Assembly: GCA_963169105.1 (NCBI GenBank)
Contig: OY720636.1
Coordinates: 95,276,583 to 95,340,582, forward strand
Direction of reading: 5' to 3'
Source: Ceriagrion tenellum
Taxonomy: Eukaryota > Arthropoda > Insecta > Odonata > Coenagrionidae
DNA: 64,000 nucleotides
The position numbers and the translations under genes were made by a program. Shown here one piece after another: positions 45,853 to 56,984 of the stretch. Position 1 is the first letter of the stretch, and each line of letters begins with the position of its first letter. Under the pieces are notes generated by a model that searched no databases, was not told where the DNA came from, and saw only the letters and a list, made by a program, of their open reading frames with translations.

Positions 45853-46573
45853 CGAGATATCGAGGAAGTTCGTCAGCTTATTACAGAAACAACATATGCA
45901 CTTTTCTACAAGATATTTTAATGCCTACGACGCTTTACAGCTCACAGAGCCATCATCAGGTACAAAACACATTAAGTAGAGGGAGCATCACATTTATAAT
46001 AAACTCTTCTCGAGCTCTGCACCAGGTAATTGGCTTCATGTTTGCCGACGTTTTGGAAAAAGACTTATTTTCCATTTTCAAGGCGTGTTACTCTGTCCGT
46101 GTCAGATTGTAAACTCAATCAATTGTTTACAATCTGACACGGACAGAGTAACACGCCTTGAAAATGGAAAACAAGTCGTTTCCCAAAACGTCGGCAAACA
46201 TGAAGCCAATTACCTGGTGCAGAGCCCGAGAAGAGTTTATTAATACTATTCACCAGGAGAAACTTAAATCTTTTATCACATTTATACATTTGATATGATT
46301 GAGGAGAGGGGGTGGGGAACAGAAAAAAGTGTGGAAGTGGCAGGTAAACGGAAATGTTTCCTTTTTTCCGTTTACCTGCCCTTTCCCCACCTTATTTGTT
46401 CCCACCCCCCTCCTTAAACATGTCAAATGTATAAATATGATGTGCTTTCTACTAAATATGTCTTGCACCAGATGATGGATCTGTGAGCTGAAACGCGCCG
46501 TTCGCATTATAATATCTCGAGGAAAAGTGCAATTGTTGTTTCTGTTATAATACTCCCCGAAATATGTCGTACC
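45853..46573. mobile_element. Large palindromic element (outer), interrupted by a second palindrome
   Basis: The left arm (45853-45986, then 46275-46354) is the imperfect reverse complement of 46365-46573. Matched blocks are ACAGAAACAACA/TGTTGTTTCTG, CAGCTCACAGA/TCTGTGAGCTG and the perfect 16-bp core GGCAGGTAAACGGAAA (46339-46354) with TTTCCGTTTACCTGCC (46365-46380). The left arm is split by the insertion 45999-46274. Each arm carries a CTGATGA...GAAAC-like motif in opposite orientation. The layout is reminiscent of inverted Penelope-like terminal repeats, but no coding region is present. Confidence 0.75.
45999..46274. mobile_element. Inner palindrome, 116-bp arms, with 12-bp target duplication
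   Basis: The arms 45999-46114 and 46125-46240 are equal in length, differ at about four positions, and surround a 10-bp loop. A 34-bp asymmetric tail (46241-46274) follows. ATCACATTTATA occurs directly before (45987-45998) and directly after (46275-46286). The symmetric partner on the other outer arm has only one such block, which supports insertion at this spot. Arms this similar suggest a recent origin. The transcript would form a long double-stranded RNA hairpin. Confidence 0.85.
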
Positions 46574-46888
46574 AATATTTGTAAGGAGGTGGCACATGAC
46601 TACTTGAACACTTCCTTTCCCATAAATAAGAGTAAAAATAACGCTGTGGAAAATGTATTTATTTTTAGCTTGAAAGTGAAAATAACTGGGATGCTTTCGC
46701 AACTTAATATTCTACAAAGCTACCAGAGATTACAGCATACAATCAATAGTAATAGTCACGAAGACAACTGTTGGTAATTTGTCACATGCAACTGAGTGAA
46801 AGAGATAATATGCAGCGCATTATAAAAACTCAAGAAATAAAAATCAAATCAATTGATTGTGGCGCTACGTTGTGGAACGACGAGATGG
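46574..46888. other. Noncoding interval between palindromes
   Basis: No feature was recognised. The 46250-46702 minus-strand frame of 150 codons runs through the palindrome and is not a gene. Confidence 0.5.
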
Positions 46889-47120
46889 AATAACTCACAA
46901 TAAAATCGAACAACACTTCCTCGACGTTTTAATACTGACCACCGGTTTTGACGTCTATTGCGTCAATTTCGAGATTGACAGCGTCATTTTCACACGCGTC
47001 ACAACGAAGCGTCATTTTCAAGACAGCATTGCTTGTCTTAAAATAACGCTCTATATGTCTTTACCGGTGGATAGCATTAAAATTTATTGGAACTGTACAT
47101 CGTTTTTATTGTGAGTTATT
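46889..47120. mobile_element. Foldback element of about 230 bp
   Basis: The outer arms AATAACTCACAATAAAA (46889-46905) and TTTTATTGTGAGTTATT (47104-47120) are perfect 17-bp inverted repeats. Inner blocks CCACCGGT (about 46939) and ACCGGTGG (about 47062), each next to TTTTAAT/ATTAAAA, continue the palindrome. The left arm, read on the minus strand, contains TGACG, then CAATAGA, then CGTCA, followed by AAACC, a stem plus near-GAAAC layout like the neighbouring element. No protein is encoded. Confidence 0.78.
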
Positions 47121-47461
47121 CGAGAAACAAGACTGATAAAAACTACAGTAAAACCAATTACCTCGAGAGTTGTTCAAAAATCTAAAATCGAATATAGCGT
47201 TAATTTTTTATTTAAGAATCTAAAATAGAATTGATTACATTTTAAGACATGCAGTTACTTTTTACTTATTTTAGGACCGTCGTACGCAATGTATCCTTTG
47301 AGTACAGAAATATTATCATTTGGAAGAGTAAACGCATTTAATTCATTCAGACACAATTGTGGATGGAAGGTTGTTTCTTTATCATATGATTATTGCGGCG
47401 AAGAAAGAGTGCTCTTAAAGGAGGCGTTCTCTGGGCATTGGTATTAGACCATCTTTATGAG
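47121..47461. other. Noncoding spacer
   Basis: No feature was recognised. Confidence 0.5.
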
Positions 47462-47937
47462 TCTTCGTCATGAGTCTTATAGAAACCGGGAAATGGTATG
47501 TTAAACAGACATGTGGAGCGTGGCAATCTAAGGACCAGAAGCATGGACCATTGGAAAATCTCACTAGGAAATACTAGAAGCCTTCGAAACTTCGATCTTC
47601 GCTGGAGGATGACTCTGAAGAAAAATTGGACGGAAAAAAATCAGAAATGATGAAGTTTACAAACGATTGGGAGAACAAAAGACGTATGGTACACTATCCA
47701 GAATAGAAGAACATGGTTCGCACACACTTTGAGACAGACTCATTCTGAAGAACATAATTAAAGGTAATATCGAGGGAAAAGCACCAGAGGAATACCCAGG
47801 AATAAGTTTATAAATCAAATAAAGGGGAAAGTACAGAAGAAGAGATACACGGAGGTAATGGAACATGTATTGGATGGGGAAGTGTGGAGGGCTGCAGTCA
47901 ATCAATCTTAGAATTGAACGACCGATGATGATGATGG
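47462..47937 (+). mobile_element. LINE-A copy 4, C-terminal region and complete 3' end
   Basis: The plus strand reads 'GPEAWTIGKS', 'LEAFETSIFAGG', 'RNDEVYKRLGEQKTYGTLS', 'LILKNIIKGNIEGKAPEEY' and 'WRAAVNQS' equivalents across frameshifts. It ends with the GGAGGGCTGCAG block, CAAT CTTAGA ATTG (a small hairpin), AACGACC and a GATGATGATGATGG tail. It is the clearest view of the family's terminus. It is truncated and multiply frameshifted. Confidence 0.88.
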
Positions 47938-48869
47938 TGTCAACTTTTCCAAACATGCAAAAATGAAAGTAATGGCCTTAGACAAAAGATAAACTTGCTT
48001 CAAAACAATCGGCGCATACTGATAGCGGAAATAGCGAGAGAGTTAGGTGTATGTAGAATGGAACAGAGCCCTTCATTGTGTAACAGGATTGGCCTTAATA
48101 ATTAACCGATGCGTTAATGCGTGCTGAATTTGCCGGGTGATGGCTCACGATCACTCTTATTTTCACGAAAAAATTAATGAAAAAGGAAAACACTCAAGGA
48201 TTTGCGCTGAGGAATAATTTGTAAATCTAACAAGATGAATAAACAACGGGAGTTTTGCCGAGTCACGCGATATTTAACATTCGCGTCACGGGCTTCGACG
48301 GCCGAAGCATCGACTCCACGGATGAAATGCAAATTTCCTTTTAGTTAACGCCCACTTACCCATGCAAGCGTTCGGAGGCGTCTGGTTTTTATTTTCGGAG
48401 AGAGTAGTAGGCGGAATTAATGAAGCGAGGCTAAAAATGAAAGGAAAGGCATCACTGGGATCTCATTCGAGCAAATATTTACTGTTAAAATTTTGATAAA
48501 TAAAAATTGATGAATGCGATGAAACACACTCCGCCCGCATTATCCCTTCACCAAAGTCCTCTTCCCGCCATAGATTGTGTGGTTATTCTTGAATTTCAAT
48601 TGAGGATGATGCCTCAGATTATTGTAATCCGCTCTACTTAAATCTTTTTCTGCTATTTTCGAGTAGTTAGTCGTAGTTTCGAGTTATGTAATAAACGTCG
48701 GAGAAATGAAGAATACACTGACAACATCGTGATAAGTGTAACGCGTGAAAGTGAAAATAACACTCAAATGTAATGTTTCAATACTTGTCAGCTTCAGTAT
48801 TTTCCATGCCCTAATTTTACTTCATTTTTATTTCCAGTTTCCGGCTCTAGTAATTTATCATTTTCTATT
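47938..48869. other. Noncoding interval
   Basis: Ordinary sequence with no open frame of note and no repeat recognised. Confidence 0.5.
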
Positions 48870-49280
48870 GCGCCATACTGGTCAAGAGCTGGAGATATGG
48901 AGCGTAGCGTAGTATGGTGCAGAAACGTGGACCCTCAAATAGGAGGACGAGAAAAAGGCTGCAGGCATTTGATATGTGGGTGTGGAGAAGGCTGGAGATG
49001 GTGATGTGGATGGAGAGGAAGACTAACAAGGAAGTGCTTGAGATGATGCGAGAGGAAAGGAATATTCTTGAGTAAATTCGAAATCGGCAGAACAGCTGGC
49101 TGGAGGAAGTAATAGGTTGCGAAAGGTTGCCCAAGAATGTAATAAGGGGAAGGATATTGGGCAAGTGGGGAAGTGGAAGAATGAGAATAGGTTTTATGGA
49201 TGATATGAGGAAGGTTCGATCATATACTGAGGCGAAAAAGGAAATACTTGAGCAAGATAGGCCCCTGGAAGTGTAGAAAA
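48870..49280 (+). mobile_element. LINE C-terminal fragment of the LINE-C type
   Basis: The plus-strand reading 'KRLQAFDMWVWRRLEMVMW' followed by 'ERKTNKEVLEMMREERNIL' and 'NRQNSWLEEVIGCERLPKN' corresponds to 'EGIEVWLWRRIE', 'VLARINEKGNFLRIIRKR' and 'NWMGHEERLP' in LINE-C copy 1. The last codons are 'EAKKEILEQDRPLEV' and a stop at 49276. Only the region after the RT domain remains. It is related to, but distinct from, LINE-C at 29 kb. Confidence 0.8.
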
Positions 49281-50284
49281 CTGGGAGGAGATTCCCTGAC
49301 ATTTAACAAAACCTACGTTCATCGGTAAAATACTTTTAAAAATTGTGCCAGAAATGCGTTTCATAAGACATAAGAATGTGATATTTTTCAACAGCAGCAA
49401 TTTACTTTGCTTCGAATAGGCGAATACAAGAAGCCGAGTTCAGCGTCCAATAGCGCTTTCTCAAATGCATGGTTCAGGTTGAATATCTCAAAAAAAAACG
49501 TGTTCAGGTCCTATTTACACAGATTTATGCAAAATTTCATCGCTAACTTCTAGAGTATAGAACTCTATTTTTTACTGGTTTCTCTTGAAAAGTTTGTGCC
49601 ACGTTCACAGCATTCAAAACAATTCCAGTCCTATGGGCGGTTGCAAGATCATTTTGTTGTGAGATCCATCAAGTTTTAGATCTGATTAATATATTCGGGT
49701 TGAAGGAACTCATCCAATAGTTACTTAACTTATTTGACAATGGTAAATAGCATCGAATGTTTGATTTAATCTTTCACCCCCGTTTAAAATTAATGGAAGT
49801 TTAGCCTATGAAAAACTGCAAATGCACATAATAATTAGTCAGTAAGGGTAAAAAAACTGGCTATTTTCCTTAATAAAACTCATTAGTAATGAAGTAATTT
49901 AGCCTCTAAACGGTTCAATTGCGCATCCGCTATCTCGGATACTTATGGAACTCCAAACCTCATGCCATTACATTTGAAACCAATTAATTTATGGAATGTT
50001 TCTGCAACACTTATAGAATGGTAACCATAGCTTATGGGTCCCATAACTTATTGAATACGTATGTGTCGATCCAGCAACTGGCCATTAGTTTATACTATAG
50101 TATAGAGAAATAATTGCCCTACTTCCTTACAATTCTGACTATAACTAGCGTGTATTTCAGGAATTTATTTTACATATATGCACCCTAGAAAAAAATCTCT
50201 AATTGGATATTAATGAAAATGAAAGACTGAAAATCGAGAGCTGTTGGACAAAGTCACTGTTTCAGCAGCTTTCCTCTAAGTATG
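49281..50284. other. Noncoding AT-rich interval
   Basis: No gene or repeat was recognised. Confidence 0.5.
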
Positions 50285-50579
50285 TTTCATCTTTGAATTA
50301 GCTTCCCATAAGTCATTGAGCCGACTTGAGACGAGTGTGAAGAAAGGTAGTCATATTCTGTGCCACTTTGCTGGAAAAGAATCAAAACAAATGTGGAATT
50401 ACTTAAATTTTTTTAGTCTCGTTCATTCATATTTTTCATCTTTGAATAAGCTTCCCTTACGTTATTGGGTCAACCTGAGACGAGTTTGAGGAAAGATCGA
50501 CGAATTCTGTTCCACTTTGTGGGAAGAGTATCAAAACTAAAGTGGAATTACTTACATTTTTCTAGTCATGTTTATTCAT
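50285..50579 (+). repeat. Direct tandem duplication, two units of about 148 bp
   Basis: Unit 1 (50285-50433) and unit 2 (50434-50579) share TTTCATCTTTGAAT, AGCTTCCC, GAGACGAGT, GTGGAATTACTTA and TCATTCAT/TTATTCAT in order. They differ more than the units at 16.6 kb, so this is an older duplication. No coding frame was seen. Confidence 0.85.
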
Positions 50580-50874
50580 GTAATTTCTCCTGAAGAGTGC
50601 TACTCTGGGGTTCTCTGGAGTCACCATTAGCACTCATGTAAGTTTAATGCCCGGTGGCAGAATCTAAAACTTTGATCGATGTCATCAATTGGGCACTGAT
50701 TTGATATCCCTGGGAGGACATTGACGTTTAGGTTACGGCAAATAAAGGGTATCTTTCAAGATATTAGAACAACATTTACCACTTAGTAACGATATCTACG
50801 ACTCGTTGGGTTGGAACATTATGACGCACATGCCTGAACATAAATTTTTTACGTATGTATTATATAAAAATCCA

Positions 50875-51060
50875 GTGGCGGCGGGGTAAAGTCCTCGCCT
50901 GCTAACCAGAGGGTCGCGGATTCAAGTCCCGCCTGGGTAGAATATTTTCTGCCTTGGACATGGGTGCTTGTGTCTCGTCCGTTATTAGTGTTATTTACCC
51001 GACATAAATTGGCCCATTGGGCTGTAGGTATTCGGGATAATGAAGATAAATAAAAATAAA
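50875..51060 (+). mobile_element. SINE-C copy 2 with perfect 11-bp target-site duplication
   Basis: ATAAAAATCCA occurs at 50864-50874 and again at 51061-51071, immediately flanking the element. The head has GGCGGGGTAAAGTCCTCGCC and GGATTCAAGTCCCGCC (A and B box regions). The body includes GGACATGGGTGCTTGTG and GACATAAATTGGCCCATTGG. The end is an A-rich AAATA-type tail. The loop CTGCTAA would be a GCT anticodon, but a long serine variable arm is absent, so the source tRNA is not assigned. Confidence 0.92.
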
Positions 51061-51071
51061 ATAAAAATCCA

Positions 51072-54000
51072 TTCAAAAATGAATCCAAAATAAGTTTTCT
51101 TCTGACAGAATTTGAGCAAACAATAAAAGATTAAGTGTAGGGACCTTTTATACGTACTCATGCGTATTCGAGATCCCATCATCATCTTGGGTTGTTCTGG
51201 CACGTGGCAGGTTTTCTAATTCTTGACCTCCATGTCTGCCTGTCCTGGACCAGTCTCTTTGATTTCGTACTTCCCTCCAATCTTAATTGTACCCAACGCC
51301 ATTTTCCTCATTATTCCTTGTCTTATCTTCCTTTCTTTCATTATCATCATAGAAGAATAAGAATAATTTATTTCTCACAGTTTTAGTACAATATTGCATT
51401 CAAATATCATTGAGCTTAAGGCAGCCTCAAAGGTAACAGACCTGTACGGAGACTGCCTTCCATAAATGGAATCCATTGCTGGCATCAAAAAAATTATAAA
51501 AGCTTATACATTAAACAAAAGCGTATGAATAATAACAAGACGATTTTATTCTAGCCAAATTTTGAACAAAAGAAGCTGTAACACACACAATCAAAATCAA
51601 ATCGCGTGCACCAATTTCAGTATTAAGTTCATAAGAATATATTCAATTTAAAAAGTTATTGGGCCCAATTTACATACCACTATACATACATGTATACATA
51701 TGTAACTTAAGGTCGACTCTTATACTTGTTCAGCGTGCACCAAGCTTCATGCAATCCCATTAACCAAAGTTTTCTTTCACTTATCCCACACTGCGCCAAG
51801 GTCACCCTCCTCTCTCTCAGGCTCGCGGCACTACGAATCTCTGGCCTCTCGTCCTTCCTCTCGTTCACGCGAACCTCTCCTTGTCCACGGCGGCCCACAA
51901 ATTAAAAGGTCCTCTGCTTCCGCAGCCACAGTCCGCTCCTCACGGCACATCCCTCCTTACTCTCGGTACGGGATATAAAAACTCCCTTTTCCTCTCGCAC
52001 ACGCCGCGTGCGTCCGCTCCCAAAGGCCGGTTCCTTCTCACTCCCTTTCCTATTGTCAACTCTCCTTCCCATTGGCGTCCCTAGCGACGGCCTTTGTTAC
52101 CTTCTCGCGTCCCGCTTTTCCCTATTGTTAATTGTTTACCTTGGATTGGCGTCCCTAGCGACGGCCCCCCATGTCGATATTGTTATGACCCAGGGTTGAC
52201 CTTGAGTCTATATTTACAACGTTACAAAGCAGAGACAACAATAAAAATTCTACTTGCAACAGCAATAATTCCTTCTAAAACAGTCCTCAGCAAGAATTGA
52301 TTCCTCACTCAATGTTCCAGTCAATTCATATTTACTTTCTCCATTTTCTATACCAATTGCCTCGCATCACATCCTCATTCTTCACTCTATTCTAACCGCA
52401 AATTATTTCCGTCCTCCTCCGGATCCATATTTCTTAGGCCTATATTCGTTTTATTTCATCTTTCCGCAAATAATTTATGCACATTCCGCAAATAACGTAC
52501 GTTCAAGATCATCAACCAATACTAAACTCTACTAGCTAATGGTGCCATCCCATCTGCTTTCAAGATTCCCATGCTACTCAATCAAATGATTGCTATTACG
52601 TCAATGTATATGATATGCGTAACTTGTATGTATGACGTGCCCTATATCTCGTTCATTTGATTTACCAGATCTCTGGGCAAATGAAAATTATTACTACCAA
52701 TTTATGAAGCTCTCAACTTGTTTGATCACTTCGCCTTTCAATGACATTCTGATCCTTTCAAGTTTATCTCCTATTATCAAATTCTTATTCTTTTTCTTGC
52801 TTATTAATATTCCATATTCCTCACATTTTACGTTAAAGTCCGCTAGCATCGCTATGGCTTTTGTTTACTATCTGCCGCCACAGCCATATCATTAGCAGAC
52901 CTAATGCATACTTTCAAACCTTATACACTCAAAAACAAAAAAACCTATACTTAATATTTTTCCAAATAAAGGAAAAAATGGGCTTTATGAAATTTAAATA
53001 AAAAATTCATCATCAAATTCCCAAAGAATGAGTTAGGGAACGACAAACTGCAAGTAAAGAAGTGATTATTCAATAGGGATCAATTGTACTGACGAACATA
53101 TCCACTTATATGTGAAGAGAACGTGTTAAACTTCAAAGTGAAATCTTGAAACAACCCTAATTAGTATCCATTAAGTTCATCAGCAAAAATTCTAACTAAG
53201 ACACAGTTCACCACTAGTTAGTTTCATTTCAGCCATGAATCTGGAACAAGAAAAAAATTCGAAGTTGTTTTTAGTCTTTTTTTCCATTAACAGGACATAA
53301 CTTTTGTTCTCTCTTAAAATGATAAAAAACATGAGCCCCATATAGACAATTGTGTTCAGTGAATAGTTTCGTAAATAAAAATACAACGGATCACCACTTC
53401 TCATTTGTATTTCGCGCGAGATGAGCGTTAAAGTTATTGCTTTTCCTTCCATCCAGGAAAAGTTAAGCACCTGGCAAAAACACAAGCACATTATTCTCTC
53501 TCCCTCACACACACACACACAAGTTTTAAACTCGTAAAAGTTCGCACCATCACGTACCGCCTTCTACAGTGCCATGAATGTTACAAAGCTAATTAGGGAG
53601 AGCCTTTGCCCCGTTCCACCCGGGGAAAAGTTCCGGTGCCTTTCGTTTGATACCCCTCTTGTCTAGACTCTTAGTGATGTTATTTAAAGACGTGACGGAT
53701 AGTTATATGTGTAAAAAAGAAGGAGCAGATTGCGCAATTTCTTTCTTTTTTGCCGTTGGCCCTGCTTGAGGCGTTTTAACAATGTCTAGCCGGAGAGCGA
53801 AAGAGGGCGGAGAAGGAGGGAGGGAGACGGACCTCGCCATGGGCATAAATCAAAACGAGGAGGGCGGGCTTTTAAAAAGGGAACTTGACTTCCAAAGAAT
53901 CTTAATCAGACTCCTCTGAGACGCGAAGATGCATAGCCCTCCCAAGACTTTCCCTTCCTTGCTCTCAAGACATCCCTCGTGCTCCTCCTCTCTTCCTCCC

Positions 54001-55152
54001 AGAGAAAGATACTTTCGGCAGATGCGCAGTGGCGTCGGCAGCGTGTCAGAAAAGCCCGTCTTACACTGGACACGTAATTGCCAAATCTGATGAATGCGTG
54101 GACGTTCATTGCAAACTGCGACGTAAAAGCGGTGAATTGTAAGAGGGCATGCATGTGCATGTATGCATGTGCACGAGACGGCCAAATAGCCCTAGCTCTA
54201 GTTCAATTTTCATTGCACGCCCGATTGAGACAAAAATGCTATTTCAAATCGATCCTCTTCGTGCCTGGAGTAAAACGGGCTTAAGTCTGTGCAATCTAGC
54301 GATACCTGAGCTGCTGCATGCGATATTACAGCTAGTCTGCTTTTGCGATAGCGTTAACCCGTAATCACAGACGTTATTTTTTCTAACGTATACACAAAGA
54401 AGCGGTCTCACAGACCGCTTGTCTTTATGACCAAATGTTTCGTCAAAAATAAATGAAACATATAGTTAATTTACTTGTCATATTTATTTAAATTGAGCGA
54501 ACTTTTGCCATATTGCCAATTGAAATATGATTTGAAATAGCGATGCCATGATTTAGTTTGAAAATATGCTGTACAGCTCACCGAACATGGACTAAAATAC
54601 GGATGAATTAGAAAGAAATATTATGATTAGATAAAATATTCATTTGCTTCACTGCTTAAACAAATAAGATGGTCTTTTAAAAAAAGATACATTATTATAG
54701 TTTTAAATGCATTCATGGAATGGGATCAAAAATAACTACACAATCACAGACATTCTGTCTGACAAGAAAACTTAAAAATCGCCGCCAAAAACAGACCGCA
54801 AGAAAACTTAAAAAGTAATTCATTCGAAAATAATTCGTAATAAACATAATGTTTGGTGTGCATGTGGTTACGGGTTAAATCCCAGCCGTGTTAATTAAAT
54901 TAATACCCAAAATAAATCCTTATGCCTAATTATGATGGAGGGTGACATCACTCTGTGGAATTCCGCGATAGTAACCATTATTGAGAAACACTTAGCACAA
55001 TTCCACACTTTTTGTTTTTTCATCAATACCTTGAAAATGAAACATTATACGTTGAAGTTTATCGGAAAATCAACTGTGTGGAATTTCACTTTGTGTTTCT
55101 TAATATTGGTTAACCTTATGCATAAAGATTTCCCTTACCAATGTGGCACTAT
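51072..55152. other. Noncoding; CpG-rich segments and a small duplication
   Basis: 51780-52190 and 53560-54110 are GC-richer, with overlapping short frames lacking domains. CA repeats lie at 53507-53520. ATTGGCGTCCCTAGCGACGG followed by CC occurs exactly at 52071-52092 and 52145-52166, so about 74 bp are duplicated around it. A GGGTTAAATCCC phrase near 54873 is a weak B-box look-alike. No gene was supported. Confidence 0.45.
52049..52166 (+). repeat. Short tandem duplication with a 22-bp exact core
   Basis: CCTATTGT(C/T)AA starts each unit, and each ends with the exact 22-bp block at 52071-52092 and 52145-52166. The block begins ATTGGCGTCC. Confidence 0.8.
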
Positions 55153-56450
55153 TTATATCTACATCTACGTAATACCCTGCGAGCCACCACGAGGGTGTGT
55201 GGCAGGGGGTGAAGATCACCAAACATGCACTATTGACATGCAACTAGGATATTTAAGGGACACACGCTAGAGAACAGGGTCACATGCAGCCTGGTGGTTA
55301 GTATCTACATAATAAGAAAGGGATTATTGGTTGTTATTACATGCATCATGCACTACAGACTATTCTAACTATATTTCACCTACCTATCCCTTTGCTACGC
55401 TGCCTATTGTTCTCTCTTATGGTACGCGGGAAAAATTACATTTTAAATCTATCGGTACGACAATCTATCTTTCTAATCTTGTTAATATGATCAAACCTAG
55501 CATAATACGCAGGGGTTCTTAATATATGTCTAACGTCATCTGTGAACAAATTGGTTTCAAACTTACTTAAAAGGTTTAACCTATATTTTAACCTGCGTTC
55601 TGATAGTAATTCCCATCCTAGTTCTTCTATTAAACTCGTAACACTTATACAATTATCATAACGGCCTTTAACAAACCTAGCGGATCTCCTTTGCACTCGC
55701 TCTAATTCTTTTATCATACCTTCCTCGTACGGATCCCATATACTAGCGGCATATTCTAAATGAGGCCTGACAAGTGTAAAATAGCTTCTTTCTCGTACTT
55801 TCTCATCGCATTTGCCTAGAACCGTTTTTGCGAATCCTAATCTACAGTTTGCTACACTAGTTATGTCTTCAGTGATGGTGACGCCTAAGTATTTAATAGA
55901 TTCTACGTTACATATTTTGTTTTCTTTGATGCAATAACTATTCCGGGGAAAGCCATTCTTTTTCCAAAAGTTCATTATCACGCATTTCTTGAAATTTAAT
56001 TATAGCTGCCAACTATCACACCAATCATCAATCGCATTTAAATCCTTAGCTAAACACTGACTGTCCTCTTTGTTTCTAATTTCCTTTTACACAACTGCAT
56101 CATCGGCAAAAAGACGGAGCTTGCTAATTTTTACTACTGCATCCTAGTCATTTACGTAGAGAAGAAATAAAATTGGGCCTATCACGCTTCCCTGGGGAAT
56201 ATCCATTGAAAATTTTACTTCGCCTGAGCAGAGACCATCTAATACCACCCTTTGAACGCGTTCATGTAAGAAGTCTGGGCATCCAGCCTACTACATTACT
56301 GTCTATCGCGTATGATGCTAACTTCGCGAGTAACTTCCAGTGGGGAACCTTGCCAAAAGATTTTCTAAAGTCATGAAACGCTGCGTCTACCTGTACGTTA
56401 CCTTCTCGTACCTACCTGTACGCTTCCTTATATACGGTGGGTCATCGCAC
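55153..56450 (-). mobile_element. LINE-B copy 5, reverse transcriptase and 3' end
   Basis: On the minus strand from about 56400 the order is: motif A region 'AAFHDFRKSFGKVPHWKLL' (catalytic D kept, the later AFD position changed to SFG); motif B 'DIPQGSVIGPILFLLYVND'; motif C 'LRLFADDAVV', intact; 'DLNAIDDWCDSW'; then a 181-codon frame (55981-55436) with 'SIKYLGVTITEDI', 'YFTLVRPHLEYAASIWDPYE' and 'RRSARFVKGRYDN'. The 3' UTR ends with a hairpin and a TGTAGATGTAGA tail. This is the largest LINE-B copy here and the only one with the catalytic domain. Stops near motif C and at about 55990 make it inactive. Confidence 0.92.
55175..55207 (-). other. LINE-B copy 5 3' terminal stem-loop
   Basis: The outer stem is CCCTGC/GCAGGG (55175-55180, 55202-55207) and the inner stem is CACC/GGTG (55185-55188, 55194-55197). 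Compared with copy 1, a C-G pair has become U-A and a G-C pair has become A-U. Confidence 0.75.
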
Positions 56451-56984
56451 ATCGTTTGCGTGGAGCATTATGATGTAGTTATGGTTATATCAAGCGCTAA
56501 CTAAGAATTTCGTTGCAATATGAGCATTGCTTATTTCATACTAGTGTAGTATTTGGACACAACATTCATACGAGGAAACATTTGAAGGAAGAGTTCTTTG
56601 TTAGACATCCCACATAATTTAGGAGTTTTTCACTATAGAAAAACCTCAGTATGACGAAAACTTTACCATTGCTGTGAGTACAATGTTGCTATGCTAAGAT
56701 AAAAGACATTAACTTCATCATTGTTTTATACTTGTTTAAAATTTCATTGTAAACAGATATGTCCATTTCACTGGTATAATTTTATTTATAGTTTTTCAAA
56801 TATGATGAAATACCATTCAAATGATACTATATGTATTATTATCGCCTCTTGCATTCCTCTATGTACCACATAGTCGATTTTGAGAGCGGAAGATTTTATG
56901 GAAAAGGCCTCCCGTTTTTTAGATTTTTATTTTAAAATTTATATTTATAGATTAATATACGAATTAATCAGACGAACAAAAAGG
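56451..56984. other. Noncoding AT-rich spacer
   Basis: No feature was recognised. Confidence 0.5.

Noticed and set aside
46250..46702. A 150-codon minus-strand frame
   Set aside because: It runs through the palindrome and is a by-product of the inverted repeat.
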